Of a stretch of DNA of 64,000 bases, positions 1-11,127 are shown piece by piece. The DNA is from Basidiobolus meristosporus CBS 931.73 (Eukaryota; Basidiobolomycota; Basidiobolomycetes; Basidiobolales; Basidiobolaceae), in the NCBI GenBank assembly GCA_002104905.1, contig MCFE01000285.1, forward strand, positions 39,142 to 103,141. The letters run 5' to 3'. The position numbers were made by a program, and so were the translations under genes. Position 1 is the stretch's first letter. Each line of letters opens with the position of its first letter. Below the pieces are notes generated by a model. The model saw nothing but the letters and a program-made list of their open reading frames with translations. It was not told where the DNA came from and did not search any database.

Positions 1-540
1 GTTTCAATGGGTGTTGTCTCATTGCATATTGGGACTTGACCAGGCTTATACATGGTACTGTTGTTAGGGGAGATGGGTTCATAATCCATCAGTGAACCTT
101 CTTTGTCTGAGCTATCACTCTGTGTGCCATGTACAGAAGGCTGAGGTGAGCCTAAAGGCATCACAAACTCACCTGACTCAGTTTGCACAAGGTTACAAAT
201 ATGGCTAGGTAACCATATAGAAGTGTCAACTGGCCAGAAAGATAATGTTGGTACAGTAGTAGCCAATGAATTGTCAAATATGACCTGTGTAAAAAACACT
301 GGCCGTTATCCTTGTAATACTTCCTATGCTGTCTGCATGCTTCATGGCTGAGAGGCTAGCTATAGTAGCCACATGGTTTTTTTTCTCTTCTCTTATGGCA
401 TTGAGTCAAAGTAGTCATGTAGATGGGTCAAACAGTTTGACCTTCAACAACGTAACGCTATTATATCACTTTTTGGTCAATACTCATGTGAATTTAGAAC
501 AGTGTTGTATTTGTGACATTGCACCTACATGAATGTAAGA
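1..540 (-). pseudogene. tnp2-like transposase N-terminus, copy A (runs off the left edge)
   Basis: The minus strand matches the N-terminal coding stretch of the transposase seen in copies B (9618 onward) and C (14165 onward). It has the same Lys-Lys-Pro-Cys-Gly-Tyr start of a zinc-finger-like motif followed by the conserved Arg-Gln-His-Arg-Lys-Tyr-Tyr-Lys-Asp block near 290-350, then a Ser/Pro/Asp-rich linker. Frame breaks and a stop show it is inactive. The family call rests on the better preserved catalytic-region remnant in copy B. The rest of this copy lies left of the window. Confidence 0.5.
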
Positions 541-633
541 TTCAATGAGGACCCCCCTGAGTAAGCATAATAAATAAAGTTGTGGCACCACATACACATG
601 TATATGCAGCACTATTTTCCCTTTGGTTTGACT
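541..633. promoter_or_regulatory. Conserved divergent intergenic of the two-gene element, copy A
   Basis: This short non-coding stretch lies between the transposase (leftward) and accessory gene (rightward). It is repeated at 9415-9617 and 13979-14215, which suggests a shared bidirectional promoter. Function is inferred only from position and conservation. Confidence 0.35.
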
Positions 634-2053
634 CACATCCATGTATATGCAGCCAAAAAATTAAGCAAAGTTGTCTGGTTCCCAGCCAAAACCCACTGCT
701 GACAGCAACAGAAGAACATTTGGACATCAGCTGACTTTGACACTCAGTGAACAAGTGGGCCTACATCCAAAAAAGACCATGTTAACAGTTTGCCCACTGA
801 TGGTAATAAGTCAGACTCCTCAGGGTCTCAGTCAAGTGTGCAATTGAGAACCTCTGCAGAGCCACAAGTTGACTGTTATGCTCAGGCAAATGCAAATGTA
901 GCAAATGTAGTACCCATGGTTGAGGACTAGCAAGTGGCCATCATAACATCACCTCCTCCCATATTAGCAAGTATGTTGCAAGCTCATACCAATGCATTAA
1001 TGAAGCAATTAGGTGCAGTGGATGATAGGATAGATACAATGGCCTAGTGAAATTGGGAAATAGTCCAGAAACAGGATGAGTGGATAATACATGTGGAGCA
1101 ATCAATATCCCATGTAGAGAAAGCAGTATCTTTGCTGCAAAGAAGAAACTCAATTAGATCAATGTTACAGCAAAGAATGGAGCTATTTCCCAATGTAATA
1201 GCAAAGGAACGCCACACAGTCTTTGAAGCACAACAACAGTGCCCAAAGATAAAGCCCACAGAAAAACCCATCACAGTGTGGGAGGGAGACAATGTGGTTT
1301 TTATACCAAAGCCTAAAAATCAAATGACATTGAAGATCCCTGAAGCCATTGAGTGCAATAATGAAGAGTGGGCTAATATTCAAGAGGCAGTTAGATGTTT
1401 GGCACAGCATCACCTTAAGGCCAGCATATCATGGGACCACAAGGAACTCAAGGCCAAGCAGAATGCATTTGACTTGTTCCATGAGCATTATCCTGGATTC
1501 AAACAGGCAAACAAATTTTTGGCCTGCATTGGTGTGCTAAGAAAGTATCTTAAGAATAGCAGACACTATCAAAGGTAGAGAACAAGGGTGTCATGGATAA
1601 AAACCAGCAGCTTCCTCAAGAGCCTGTTACAAGCAGGGCTCAAAGCTCCAGACAAGCATCAAAGAGACGTGAGGTAGCTTGAAGGGTGCCAATTAGGGAC
1701 AAGCAGGCAGACATGAATGCACCAGCACAACATTTATCACGGAGAAGCATAGTAACACTCAAGGTGCACTCACTCAAAGTAGCAGTGAAGGACCTGGCAG
1801 TGATAAAAACCAGCTGCTTTGACAGGAGCCTGTCACAACTACAATTGAAAGCTCAATGCAAGTGGAAACAAAACATCAGGCTGCCAGAAGAGTGTCAGCA
1901 AGGGACAAGCAGGACAAAACAGATGCATCAGAGCAGAATTTATCCAGGAGAAAACGTAGTTCTTTACAAGAAGCACTCTGACAAAGTAGCAGTGAAAGAC
2001 CTGGCAGTGATAAAGGAAAAGGCAAAGGGAAAATGTCTACCCAAGCCTGAGAC
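634..2053 (+). pseudogene. Coiled-coil/repeat accessory protein of the two-gene DNA element, copy A
   Basis: Broken plus-strand reading frames. An N-terminal Lys/Ser-rich part (634-1050) is followed by an open stretch 1093-1578 (161 residues). That stretch has a predicted coiled coil rich in Glu, Gln and Arg, then a compact domain with an EEWANIQEA core and a FDLFHEHYPGF motif. From about 1690 come repeated segments of about 45 residues ending in Pro-Gly-Ser-Asp-Lys, rich in Ser, Gln, Lys and Arg. The gene is cut at 2053 by the gypsy insertion, resumes at 8821-8866 and, after copy B, at 11128-11588. I do not recognise the family. By position it resembles accessory proteins such as TnpA of En/Spm elements, but that is an analogy only. 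Confidence 0.55.
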
Positions 2054-2574
2054 TGTTATGAATAGACACAAGGCAGGAGGAAAAGCTAGGCTTGGCAGGA
2101 AAGGACTTAGGTGTGGACCATCAAGGCAAGGCAGGATTCAAGGCAAGGCTGTTTATTCAAGACCTGTGTTTATCAGACTGAGGAATACTTAAGGGGGGAT
2201 AGGACTATATATACTTTTTGGCTATATTGATGCTGAGAGATGTTAGCTAATACTAATGGGGTTGTGGGGTAAGGCACAGCAATGGTGCTGGGGATAATGA
2301 CATAGATGACACAGCACTGAGACAGGATGGGGAAATGGATTGGGTCACCTGATCATGTGAATAAGTCATGTGACCTGGTATTTCCATATATGGTACTGGA
2401 CTATGACAAATACAATGGAAAGCTTCCATGGAATATTCCATTGTGTAACAATGGTTTGGAATGGTCAGGAACTTTCTGGAAGGTGGTAGAGGGTTCCAGA
2501 AGGAATCTCTTAGAAATTGAGCTAGGAAGCTGAAACTTGGCATGGGTGTTCATGGTTGTCATGTGATCATGACA
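2054..2574 (-). repeat. Gypsy 3' LTR (521 bp)
   Basis: On the plus strand it begins TGTTATGA and ends TCATGACA, an imperfect terminal inverted repeat with the usual TG...CA ends. It is about 98% identical to 8242-8820, apart from one missing copy of a 58-base repeat. It contains a TATA-like box and an AATAAA-like poly(A) signal on the minus strand. Confidence 0.93.
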
Positions 2575-2590
2575 CTATTCTCCTCTTCCA
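2575..2590 (-). other. Gypsy polypurine tract
   Basis: Directly inside the 3' LTR the minus strand reads AAGAGGAGAATAG, a purine run ending at the LTR edge, as expected for the plus-strand primer. The pol stop codon TAG overlaps it. Confidence 0.7.
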
Positions 2591-2865
2591 GGCAAAGCTC
2601 TGTTTCCCTTTGGGGCAGGTTTTGCAGGATATTGTTGGTGGAACTGGGTAACTAGTTCTTGACAATTAGTGAGATGTGTAGCTGGTTCCCATGTTTGGTC
2701 ACTTGGGCCATAACCAATCCAGTCTACTAAGTAGTACAGGTTTGACCGGATATACTTGGAGTCTAGAATCTGTTTAACTTCAAATTCTTGATGTTGGTCA
2801 ACCTGGATAGCTTGGGGCTTTGCTTCTTGCCGGTTTGGCAAGGTGTTCCTACAATACGGTGTGGT
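2575..2865 (-). pseudogene. Gypsy pol C-terminus: chromodomain
   Basis: About 95 residues ending at the TAG at 2575-2577. The core FEVKQILDSKY, YLVDWIGYG and TWEPATHL is a chromodomain with its aromatic-cage-type residues, the targeting module that defines chromoviruses. It is separated from the rest of pol by the inserted block 2866-3660, so this copy cannot make an integrase-chromodomain fusion. Joining just before 2860 to 3661 would keep frame. Confidence 0.8.
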
Positions 2866-3660
2866 GGTGTAGAGGTACTCCTGGGAGAAGCTACACAACT
2901 CAAGGTGTGTGAGGTGTCTGATGGGTGCAATAACCTCTGTGTCTAAACTGCTGGTGTCTTTGTCAATATGTCACTATGGTAAAAGCTCCTGCTTCTCTAG
3001 CTTCCTAGGTGCTCCAAGTGTCTCCAAAGGCCTCTGTGTGTCTTGTGCACTACCCTGAAAAGCTCCTTGATGGCAGGTCTGAGATGTACTGTTGAAGGCA
3101 GGTGCAGTGATCAACTGCTAATCAATAAGGTAGAAGTGTTACTGATAGAAGGGATGATTTATTGATGAGGGATTGCTTTCCCTTAAATACTTTTCCTGAT
3201 TGCCAAGTGATTACTAATGACAAGGTTCTAGAAGATTCTAGGTATCAGTGGAATTCTTGATGACATCACAATGACCTAAAATATGCCAAGAATGTCCTGG
3301 AAGGTTCTAAAGGGCACAGCACATCCAACCAATCAGGAATCAGTAGTCTGAAACCTGTGCAACATAGAAATACCATATATGGTATTGAAATGGTAGGGAT
3401 GGTAACACAGACCTAGGTCATGTGTCACGGGTACTGACGCGGGTACTTGCCTCATATAGATACATCTACTGATCACAAAGCTGAATAACATCTGGGATAA
3501 CTAATGCTAATAACTAATCAGGGTAAACATCATATGGGGATAATACTGATAATATGGGCAAAAGAAGAATGGGATAATACTGATAAGATAAAATATGGAT
3601 AAGTATATCATAATGACTATATGAATAAACTTGTCTGTGGGAGGTATGTTTACCCTACCA
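2866..3660 (-). mobile_element. About 0.8-kb insert in gypsy pol, possibly a solo LTR
   Basis: This stretch breaks the reading frame between the integrase end and the chromodomain. Its plus-strand ends read about TGGTGTAG and CCCTACCA, an imperfect TGGT...ACCA inverted repeat. Inside, on the minus strand, are a TATA-like AGTATTTAAG and an AATAAA-like signal shortly after it. These are LTR-like traits. No convincing target duplication was found, so edges are uncertain by tens of bases and the identity is tentative. It has no long ORF. Confidence 0.45.
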
Positions 3661-6600
3661 CAACGGCTCCAGGAGGGACACATGGAAAGTATCATGGATT
3701 TTCATACTTGCTGGTAACTGTAGCTGATATACTATAGGGCTAAGCTTCTTCTTGATCTTGAAAGGACCAAGTTTCTTGAAATCCAATTTGTCACAAGGGC
3801 GGTTGGTGCTGATGTTTCTTCTGAGCAGCCATACAAAATCTCCTTCATTAAGATCAGGGCTGGGATGCCGTTTTAGATTGGCAAATTTCTTGTAGCTTTC
3901 CTGAGCTAAGGATAGTTCTTCCTTGAGGGTATTCTGGATGTCCTGGATTGCTTGGGCATGTTCAGCCGCATGTGGGCTTATTGGGTTTGTTGGAATCTGG
4001 ATATCAAACTGAGGGTGGAATCCATAGTTTGCATAGAATGGTGTAAAACCGGTTGCACTATGGCTTGAGTTGTTGTAGGCAAACTCAGCAACAGGGAGTA
4101 GATCAACCCAATTGTCTTGCTGGTAATTGATATAGCACTGGAGGTATTGCTCTAGAATCTGGTTGATTCTTTCAGTCTGGCCATCAGACTGTGGGTGGAA
4201 GGCAGTAGAGAGCTTGACTTGAACACCAAGGTATTGCATGAAGTGTTTCCAAAACTTGGACACAAACTGTGGGCCTCTATCTGACACAATATCACTGGGG
4301 ATACCATGAAGGCGGAAAATATTCTTCAGGACTAAAGCAGCAGTTTCTTTTGCATCAGTGTTCTTACAGCAAGGGATAAAGTGAGCCATCTTGGTCAGCC
4401 GGTCAGCCACTACAAGTATAGTGTTGAAGCCACATGACTCAGGGAGGTCAGTAATGAAGTCCATAGATATAGATCTCCATTGGTGTTCTGGGATAGGCAG
4501 GGGTTGAAGAAGTCCATGGGGCTGGTGTCTGGCTGGTTTTGCACGGTTGCAAATATCACAAGTCAGAATGTACTCTTTGATAAGAGTTATCATTCTAGGC
4601 CACCAGAAATCTCTTTTGATAGCATTCAAGGTTTTGGCAGTACCAAAGTGGCCTGCAGCCATTGAATCATGCCAAGACGTAATGATGTCTAGCTGGGTGG
4701 CAAGGTCTGCGACATAAAGCTGCTGCTTGTGGTAGATGAGGTTGTTTACCAAATGCAGGTTCTGGATGTTTGGGAACTTGGGAGGGGGCCCAACTGGGGA
4801 TTCCAGATATTTCTTGATGGTGCTGGAAGTCATATCAGAGGCCTGGGATTCTGATATCCTTACTAGGAATGAAGGGATGACAAGACTTGAGGACTGGGTG
4901 GCAAGAATCTTGAAATGTTTCTTGCTCAGCAGTGGGTGTTCCATTTGCCAACAGGCATCATCTCCCTCTTCCAGGGCATATTCCTTTTTTCTGGACAGGG
5001 CATCAGGCTTTCCTTGCTTTGCACCAGGTCTATAGGTGATAGTAAAGTCAAAGCTGGACAGGAAGAGTGACCATCTGGCTTGTCTCCGGTTTAGTAATTT
5101 GGAAGTTGCAAAGTACTCAAGGTTCTTATGGTCACAGAGGACTTTGATTTTGTGTTTTGCACCGTCCAGGTAGTGTCTCCATTGCTCAAAGGCCACAATG
5201 ATGGCAAGCAACTCCTTATCATAGATATCATAGTTGATCTCTGCAGGGGAAAACTTCCGAGAGTAGAATGCAATGGGGTGTAACACATTGTCCTCATCAT
5301 ACTGGGAGAGTATGGCACCAAGGGCAAAATCAGAAGCATCAGTCTCCACTATGAGTTGCTTCTCAAGGTCAGGGTGGGCAAGCAGGGGGGCCTTCAGGAA
5401 AGGTTTCTTGAGTTGGTTGAATGAGCTGGATTGCTCCTCATTCCAGGCAAAAGGTGTGTTCTTCTGGGTAAGCTTTGTCAGAGGGGTGACTATCTTGGAG
5501 TAGTTGGCTATGAACCTGCAATAGAAGTTGGCAAATCCCAGGAAGGATTGTACTTCCTTGACTGAGCTTGGAGTTTTCCAGGACTGGACTGAGTCAACTT
5601 TCTTTGGGTCCATTCTTGTTCCCTCAGGGCTGATGAGGTAACCAAGAAATTCCACTTCTCTCTGGTCAAATTCACACTTCTCTAACTTGGCATAGAGACT
5701 GGCAGAGTCTAGTTTTCTCAATACTTTCTTGACATGTTCATCATGTTCATCTTGGCTCTTGGAGTATATGAGAATATCATCAAGGTAGATTACCCCAAAC
5801 TGGTCAAGGTATTCACGGAATATGTCATTCATGAGGTGTTGAAACACAGCAGGGGCATTGGTGAGGCCAAATGGCATTACTTTGTACTCAAAGTGACCAT
5901 ATCTTGTGCGAAAGGCAGTTTTCCATTCATCACCAGGCTTGATTCTGACAAGATTGTAAGCTCCTCTCAAGTCTATCTTGGTGAAGACTTGGGCAGCAGA
6001 TAGCTGATCCAACAGTGTGTTGATCAGGGGCAGCGGGTAGCGGTTCTTGACTGTGATCTTATTCAAAGCACGGTAGTCCACACACATTCTGAGGGTGCCA
6101 TCCTTCTTCTTGACAAAGAGGATTGGGGCTCCAGCAGGTGATTTGGAGTGCTGAATAAAACCCTTCTGGAGGTTTTCTTGAATATAACCATGGAGTTCTT
6201 TCAACGCCGGCTGGGAGTGGTTATATATTGGGCCAAATGGAGGGACTTTTCCATCTTCAAGGTCAATAGGGCAGTCATAAGGCCAATGGTCAGGGAGGAG
6301 TTCTGCTTTCTTCTTGTCAAAGACATGGGCAAACTCTTGGTACTTGGCTGGTATAGTTGCTGAGGGGGCTCCTTCAGCTGGCAAGGTATCTTGGGATGTT
6401 GAACTGTTGGCAACCGTCTTTTCACGGTTATCAGGGTCTGGAGATTTCATGGAGTTGACTTGGTGGGATCTGGTGAATGACAGGATCTTGGATTTCCAAT
6501 CAATACTTGGATTGTGGTAGCTCAACCATGAGCTTCCAAGCACAATAGGATAGTGTGGTGAGTTGATGATGTTGAAGGCAATTCTTTCTTGGTGGGCAGT

Positions 6601-6897
6601 ACTGGACAGCTGGAGTAAGCATGTTTCATGGGTAACGGCACCAGAGGAGAGTGATCTTCCATCAATAACTTCTACTTGGACTGGACAGGATTTCAAGGTA
6701 ACAGGAATAGAGTGCTTCTGTACAAAGGCTTGGTCAATGAAACAGGATGAAGCACCGGAATCAATCAGGGCTAGGGCTGGGACAGGACTGGAGTCAGGGA
6801 TCTGGATTTTGACAGGCATTCTCAAGGACTGGATAGATTTTGTGGCAAAGGAAGATTCTTGGATATGCTGGATTTTCATGGGTGGGTCCAATTGCAA
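3661..6897 (-). CDS. pol: Gypsy pol: protease, reverse transcriptase, RNase H, integrase
   Basis: One open frame of about 1,080 codons, starting in the -1 frame relative to gag (first in-frame Met follows a TTG at 6897). Visible in order: retropepsin active site [11 protein letters not shown] (about residue 45), reverse transcriptase with LDDILIYS, RNase H with [14 protein letters not shown], integrase zinc finger (H...H...CDICNRAK) and core with SMDFITDLP and the later D and E. It copies element RNA to DNA and integrates it. The frame runs into insert 2866-3660 and stops after [10 protein letters not shown], so the natural C-terminus is lost. Otherwise the domains look intact. Confidence 0.92.
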
Positions 6898-6902
6898 GCC
6901 TG

Positions 6903-7835
6903 TCAGTGCAACTGGACATTGGAGTTTCCTGACAGATCTGAATCAGGTTGGTTGCTGGAGGACTGCATCAGCTTGAAGCTGGACTTCTTGTTAGGGCAGG
7001 ACTTGGCAAAGTGACCTGGTTGGCCCCAGTATAGACAGAGGTTGGCTTGTTGACGTCTGGACTGTTCACTCTTTGATAGTTTCTTGTATTTGGCACTATC
7101 AATCTGCATAGGATCTTCTGGAGTGACTTGGGGAGCAGGAGGGGCTGGGACTGCAACAGGAATGTGCCTTTGACGGTTCTTTTGCTTCTTCTGGAATAGT
7201 CTGTTATCACACCGGATTGCTTGGTGCATAGCTTCAACCAATGTATCTGGATCTGGGAGTGTGAGTAGCAGATCACAAACTTCATCATTGAGGCCATCTT
7301 GGAATTGGCTAATCAAGGCTGCTTGACCCCAGGAGCTGAGGTCACTGGAGAGTTGTCAGAATTCTGAGGCATAGACTGATGCTGGTTTGTTCCCTTGCTT
7401 GAGGGTCTTGATCTTGTTGGCAGCAGTTCTGGCTTGGTCAAGGTTACCAAATGTTAGCTCCATTTCAGTGAGAAAAGCTTGGTAGTCTCTGAAGAGGGGA
7501 GAGTTGGTCTCCACTAATGGGGAGAACCACTTGAGAGCTGTACCAGTAAGCAGGTTGGAGATGAAACCAACTTTGGCCTGGTCAGTGGGGTACCGGTTGG
7601 GCTGGAGTGCAAGATTGTTCTTCACCATGTTGATGAAGCCACAGAATTCATTCTGAGAGCCATTGAACTTGGTAGCAGGAGTATACTTGGGTTCTTGGTA
7701 GACTGGGACATGGCTAGTTTGCTGGACACTTTGGTTCTGGAACTGAGCAAGAGTGTTTCTGAGGTCTGCATGGTCTTGCTGCAGTTGGGTAAAGGCAGCC
7801 ATGAGCTGGGCAAAGTTCAGCTCTAGGTTGGACAT
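6903..7835 (-). pseudogene. gag: Gypsy gag with one in-frame stop and altered zinc knuckle
   Basis: Starts at ATG 7835 (MSNLELNFAQLM). A Gln-rich coiled start is followed by a retrotransposon-gag domain (core ALKWFSPL...FLTEMELTFG). A TGA at 7356-7358 breaks the frame, which then continues unchanged to 6903. The nucleocapsid CCHC knuckle reads CLYWGQPGHFAKSC: the second cysteine is tryptophan, which should abolish zinc binding. Pol overlaps the gag end in the -1 frame. No clear slippery heptamer was identified. Confidence 0.85.
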
Positions 7836-8228
7836 GGTAGCAGTGGAAGGCGGATGAACTTGCAAGGAATACTGGAATATACTAAACTAGGTTGTGGGTT
7901 TGTAAAGCCACTAGTATGTCAAGAATACAACTATTGAGCCACAATCCCCAACTTAAATAAGTTAGCGTCACTTCAGAAGGTACTGGTTTCAATGTCCTTT
8001 GATAGAGTATTGTACTAAAGCTTCCAATACTGTAACAACTGTAAACTCCACCAGCAGGGTAATAAAGTGAATGCAGCTTTGACCAATAGTTTTACAAAGA
8101 TAAAGTATCTTTGCCTTTATAGGACAAGACTAGGGAAAGATGATGCGTGATACTTACGGTGAGTATTCCTTTTACAAGTTTTCTTCAAACTTTGGGCAGA
8201 AGGCAGGGATCCACAGGCAAGTCAGGAG

Positions 8229-8239
8229 AGTCTGATAAA
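8229..8239 (-). promoter_or_regulatory. Gypsy primer-binding site (self-priming type)
   Basis: Two bases inside the 5' LTR edge, the RNA-sense strand reads TTTATCAGACT. This is the exact complement of AGTCTGATAAA at 8415-8425 in the LTR, which lies about 34 bases after the TATA box and so near the expected transcript 5' end. No match to a tRNA 3' end was seen. This arrangement is that of Tf1/sushi elements, where the RNA 5' end primes its own reverse transcription. Confidence 0.7.
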
Positions 8240-8241
8240 AC

Positions 8242-8820
8242 TGTTATGAATAGACACAAGGCAGGAGGAAAAGCTAGGCACGGCAGGAAAGGACTTAGGT
8301 GTGGACCATCAAGGCAAGGCAGGAGGAAAAGCTAGGCACGGCAGGAAAGGACTTAGGTGTGGACCATCAAGGCAAGGCAGGATTCAAGGCAAGGCTGTTT
8401 ATTCAAGACCTGTGTTTATCAGACTGAGGAATACTCAAGGGGGGATAGGACTATATATACTTTTTGGCTATGTTGATGCCGAGAGATGTTAGCTAATACT
8501 AATGGAGTTGTGGGGTAAGGCACAGCAATGGTGCTGGGGATAATGACATAGATGACATGGCACTGAGACAGGATGGGGAAATGGATTGGGTCACCTGATC
8601 ATGTGAATAAGTCATGTGACCTGGTATTTCCATATATGGTACTGGACTATGACAAATACAATGGAAAGCTTCCATGGAATGTTCCATTGTGTAACAATGG
8701 TTTGGAATGGTCAGGAACTTTCTGGAAGGTGGTAGAAGGTTCCAGAAGGAATCTCTTAGAAATTGAGCTAGGAAGCTGAAACTTGGCATGGGTGTTCATG
8801 GTTGTCATGTGATCATGACA
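8242..8820 (-). repeat. Gypsy 5' LTR (579 bp) with 58-bp internal tandem duplication
   Basis: Same ends as the 3' LTR. The RNA-sense TATA box is at 8451-8460, the probable transcript start near 8425, and an AATAAA near 8398-8403. A 58-base unit (8261-8318) is duplicated directly after itself, which accounts exactly for the 58-base length difference from the other LTR. Confidence 0.92.
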
Positions 8821-8866
8821 GAGACAGGGAGGCATGCAAAAAAACTGCAGTTCTTGCCAGTTAATA
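8821..8866 (+). pseudogene. Accessory gene of copy A, piece right of the gypsy insertion
   Basis: Continues the copy A accessory gene from the duplicated target GAGAC. It is equivalent to the minus strand near 12575-12530 in copy C. It ends where copy B begins in opposite orientation. Confidence 0.7.
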
Positions 8867-9414
8867 CCGGGAAATGGCTCATTTCTTGGCTGTGACATTG
8901 AGCTACATGAGTTTCTTCTTTGCAGGAAAGATACTGCTTTCTCTACCTGGGATATTGATTGTTCTGCACTTTTTATCTGCTTATCTGGTTTCTAGACTAT
9001 TTATTGACTTCTTTGGGCCATTGCAGCTATCCTATCAGCCACTGCACCTAATGGGCTCATTAATGCTTTGGTATGAGCTGACAGCATATTTGCTAATACA
9101 GGTGGTGGTAATGTTACGATGGCAATTTGCTATTCTTCAACTGAAGGCACTTCTTTTGCTACATTCTCATTTGCCTCAGCAATATGGTCAGCTAGCAGCT
9201 CTGCAGATATTCCCAATGGTCTACTTGACTGAGAGCCTGAGGAGTCCGCATTATTCCCTTCAGTGGGCACACTGTCCACAGACCTTTTTTTGGTTGTAGC
9301 CCTGCTTGTTGCACTGAATGTCAAAGCAAGATGTTGGCCAACTGTACTTCTGCTGCTGTCAGCAGTGGGGTCTGGTTGGGAACCATGCAACTTTGCTTTA
9401 TTTTTTGGCAGCAT
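8867..9414 (-). pseudogene. Accessory protein N-terminal part, copy B
   Basis: The best open part is 9414-9130, starting MLPKNKAKL, followed by a Ser/Thr-rich segment and ESVPSVEE-like acidic end. The coiled-coil region continues to 8867 with breaks. It closely matches 13978-13430 (copy C). It is cut off at 8867, where it abuts copy A sequence in the opposite orientation. Confidence 0.6.
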
Positions 9415-9617
9415 ATATATGGAAGTGAGTCATACCAAAGGGAAAATGGTGGTACATATATATGTGTATGTGGTGTCACAACTTTATTTATAATGCTTGC
9501 TATGGCAGGTCATCATTGAATCTTACATTCATGTAGGTGCAATGTCTCAAATACAAGACTGTCTTGAATTCAAATGAGTATTGACCAAAAAGTGATATAA
9601 TAGCATTATGTTGTTGA
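9415..9617. promoter_or_regulatory. Conserved divergent intergenic of the two-gene element, copy B
   Basis: About 200 bases separating the leftward accessory gene and rightward transposase, highly similar to 13979-14215 and partly to 541-633. A bidirectional promoter is inferred from position. Confidence 0.35.
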
Positions 9618-10760
9618 GTGTCAAATTGTTTCCCCATGGACAATACTACTGTGATTCAGCACACTAAGAGCAGAGAAAAAAGACCATGTGGCTATTGTTG
9701 CAAGCCTCTCAGCCGTGAAGCATGCAGACAGCATAGGAAGTACTACAAGGATCATGGCCTGTGCATTGTCACACAAGTCATATATGACCATTCACCAGTC
9801 ACTACTGTGCCAACAATATCTTGCCAGCCACTTGATACCATAAACAGCATCTGGCTGTACTTGTCACCTTGTGCAAACTGATTCAGGAGAGTTTGTGACA
9901 CCTTTTGGCTCACCCCAACCTTCTGAATATGGCTCACAGAGTGATAGCTCTGAAGAAGCAGGCTTACTGATGGATTGTGAGCCTATCTTCCCTAACAGCA
10001 GTACCCTGCAAAAGCCTGGCAAAATGCCATTTTGCAATGAGACAACACCCATGGAAAAAATGCCAATGATACTTTATGGAATCAAGTCAGCCCAGTAATA
10101 CATCTACCAGTGAATGATATGATGTTGTGGCTAGAAAAGTGGCATGTATCCACTAATATCAGTAATGTGGGCTTGGAGGACTTACTACTACTTCTTGCCA
10201 AAATCATTGCAGGATGCAACTTACCAAGTACATGGTATAAATGGAAAACCATCATGGTGCTGGCTATGTATTACCCTGAGACCACCCAATACCAGCATGT
10301 GTAGCAGTTGCATGGCGTTCACATCAGAAAATGCTACCACTGCAAGGTGTCCAACTTGTCAGGAGTCCACCACCATAGGTGGAAAACATTTTCACACTCT
10401 AGATATATTATGGTATTACCTTGTATAAAGAAGCTCAAACAGTCCATCAAATGTTGTGACGCCATAAGTATTGCACTCAGTATCAATCAAGTGCAAACAT
10501 ATCAGATATATTTGATGGCAAACAATACAAACAGCTAAGAAGCAAGGGCCACTTTGACCCTATGAAAGATAATTTGGTCTCATGGGTGGATCCAATCTGG
10601 ATTAGCCATCAGGATCCTGTTTAGAGACCATAATAATACCAGCAGCTTAGAATTAGTGACCCTCTTAACAATCTGATGAAGGGATCACAATGGTGTCTTG
10701 CTAATCTTACAACAAAATAAAGAGATAAAACTTGATAAGATTTTATTGATGCTTTGACAA
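9618..10760 (+). pseudogene. tnp2-like transposase, copy B (degraded)
   Basis: Pieces of one protein in shifting frames. The N-terminal zinc-finger-like block (CGYCCKPLS...RQHRKYYKDHG) lies at 9680-9760 and an acidic Ser-rich linker follows. A Cys-rich segment with CSSCMAF and CPTCQ lies near 10305-10370. Near 10500-10590 is SDIFDGKQYKQL followed by GHFDPMKDNLV. The last two resemble the C-rich and catalytic-start regions of tnp2/KDZ-type transposases, where an IYDG-K/W motif precedes DN(L/I)xLxxxxD. The expected catalytic Asp region is eroded. Family assignment is from memory of these motifs, hence moderate confidence. Confidence 0.5.
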
Positions 10761-11127
10761 TAATTGTATGGTATTGTTGCGATCTTTTAGTGCTCTACAA
10801 CTATTTTAAGTGGATCCAACCAGCCAGGACATTGAAATGCCATATATGGCAAGAAACTTGATGGCTTTTTGATGGACTCACAGCAAGACTCTGATGGTAT
10901 CACATTGGCAGTATGACAGCCTACAGCTGGTTCTGTACAATGCTACTATACCAATTTACCAAATGGTATTTCCTTTTTCTACCTCCCCTTGTAAAGTTCA
11001 AATATTCCACTGTGGAATCACCCCACTTTATTTGCTCACCCACTACTACCTTGGGTATTCCACCTAAAGTCTGAATAAGAAAAACCATGGCCTCCTGCTT
11101 AATAACCTCTACAAACACACACACCTG
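10761..11127. other. Unassigned sequence at the end of copy B
   Basis: No coding signal I trust. It probably belongs to the eroded transposase 3' part or its flank, since copy A accessory sequence resumes at about 11128. Confidence 0.3.

Larger units (their letters stand above)
2054..8820 (-). mobile_element. Ty3/gypsy chromovirus (LTR retrotransposon), nearly complete
   Basis: The element has two LTRs (2054-2574 and 8242-8820), a 5-base target duplication GAGAC (2049-2053 and 8821-8825), gag, pol and a C-terminal chromodomain in the order protease, reverse transcriptase, RNase H, integrase, chromodomain. It is inserted in the accessory gene of copy A: joining the flanks restores the sequence found uninterrupted in copy C near 12560. 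The LTRs differ by about ten substitutions and one 58-base duplication, so insertion was fairly recent. A nonsense codon in gag, a lost zinc-knuckle cysteine and an insert before the chromodomain make this copy defective. Confidence 0.93.
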
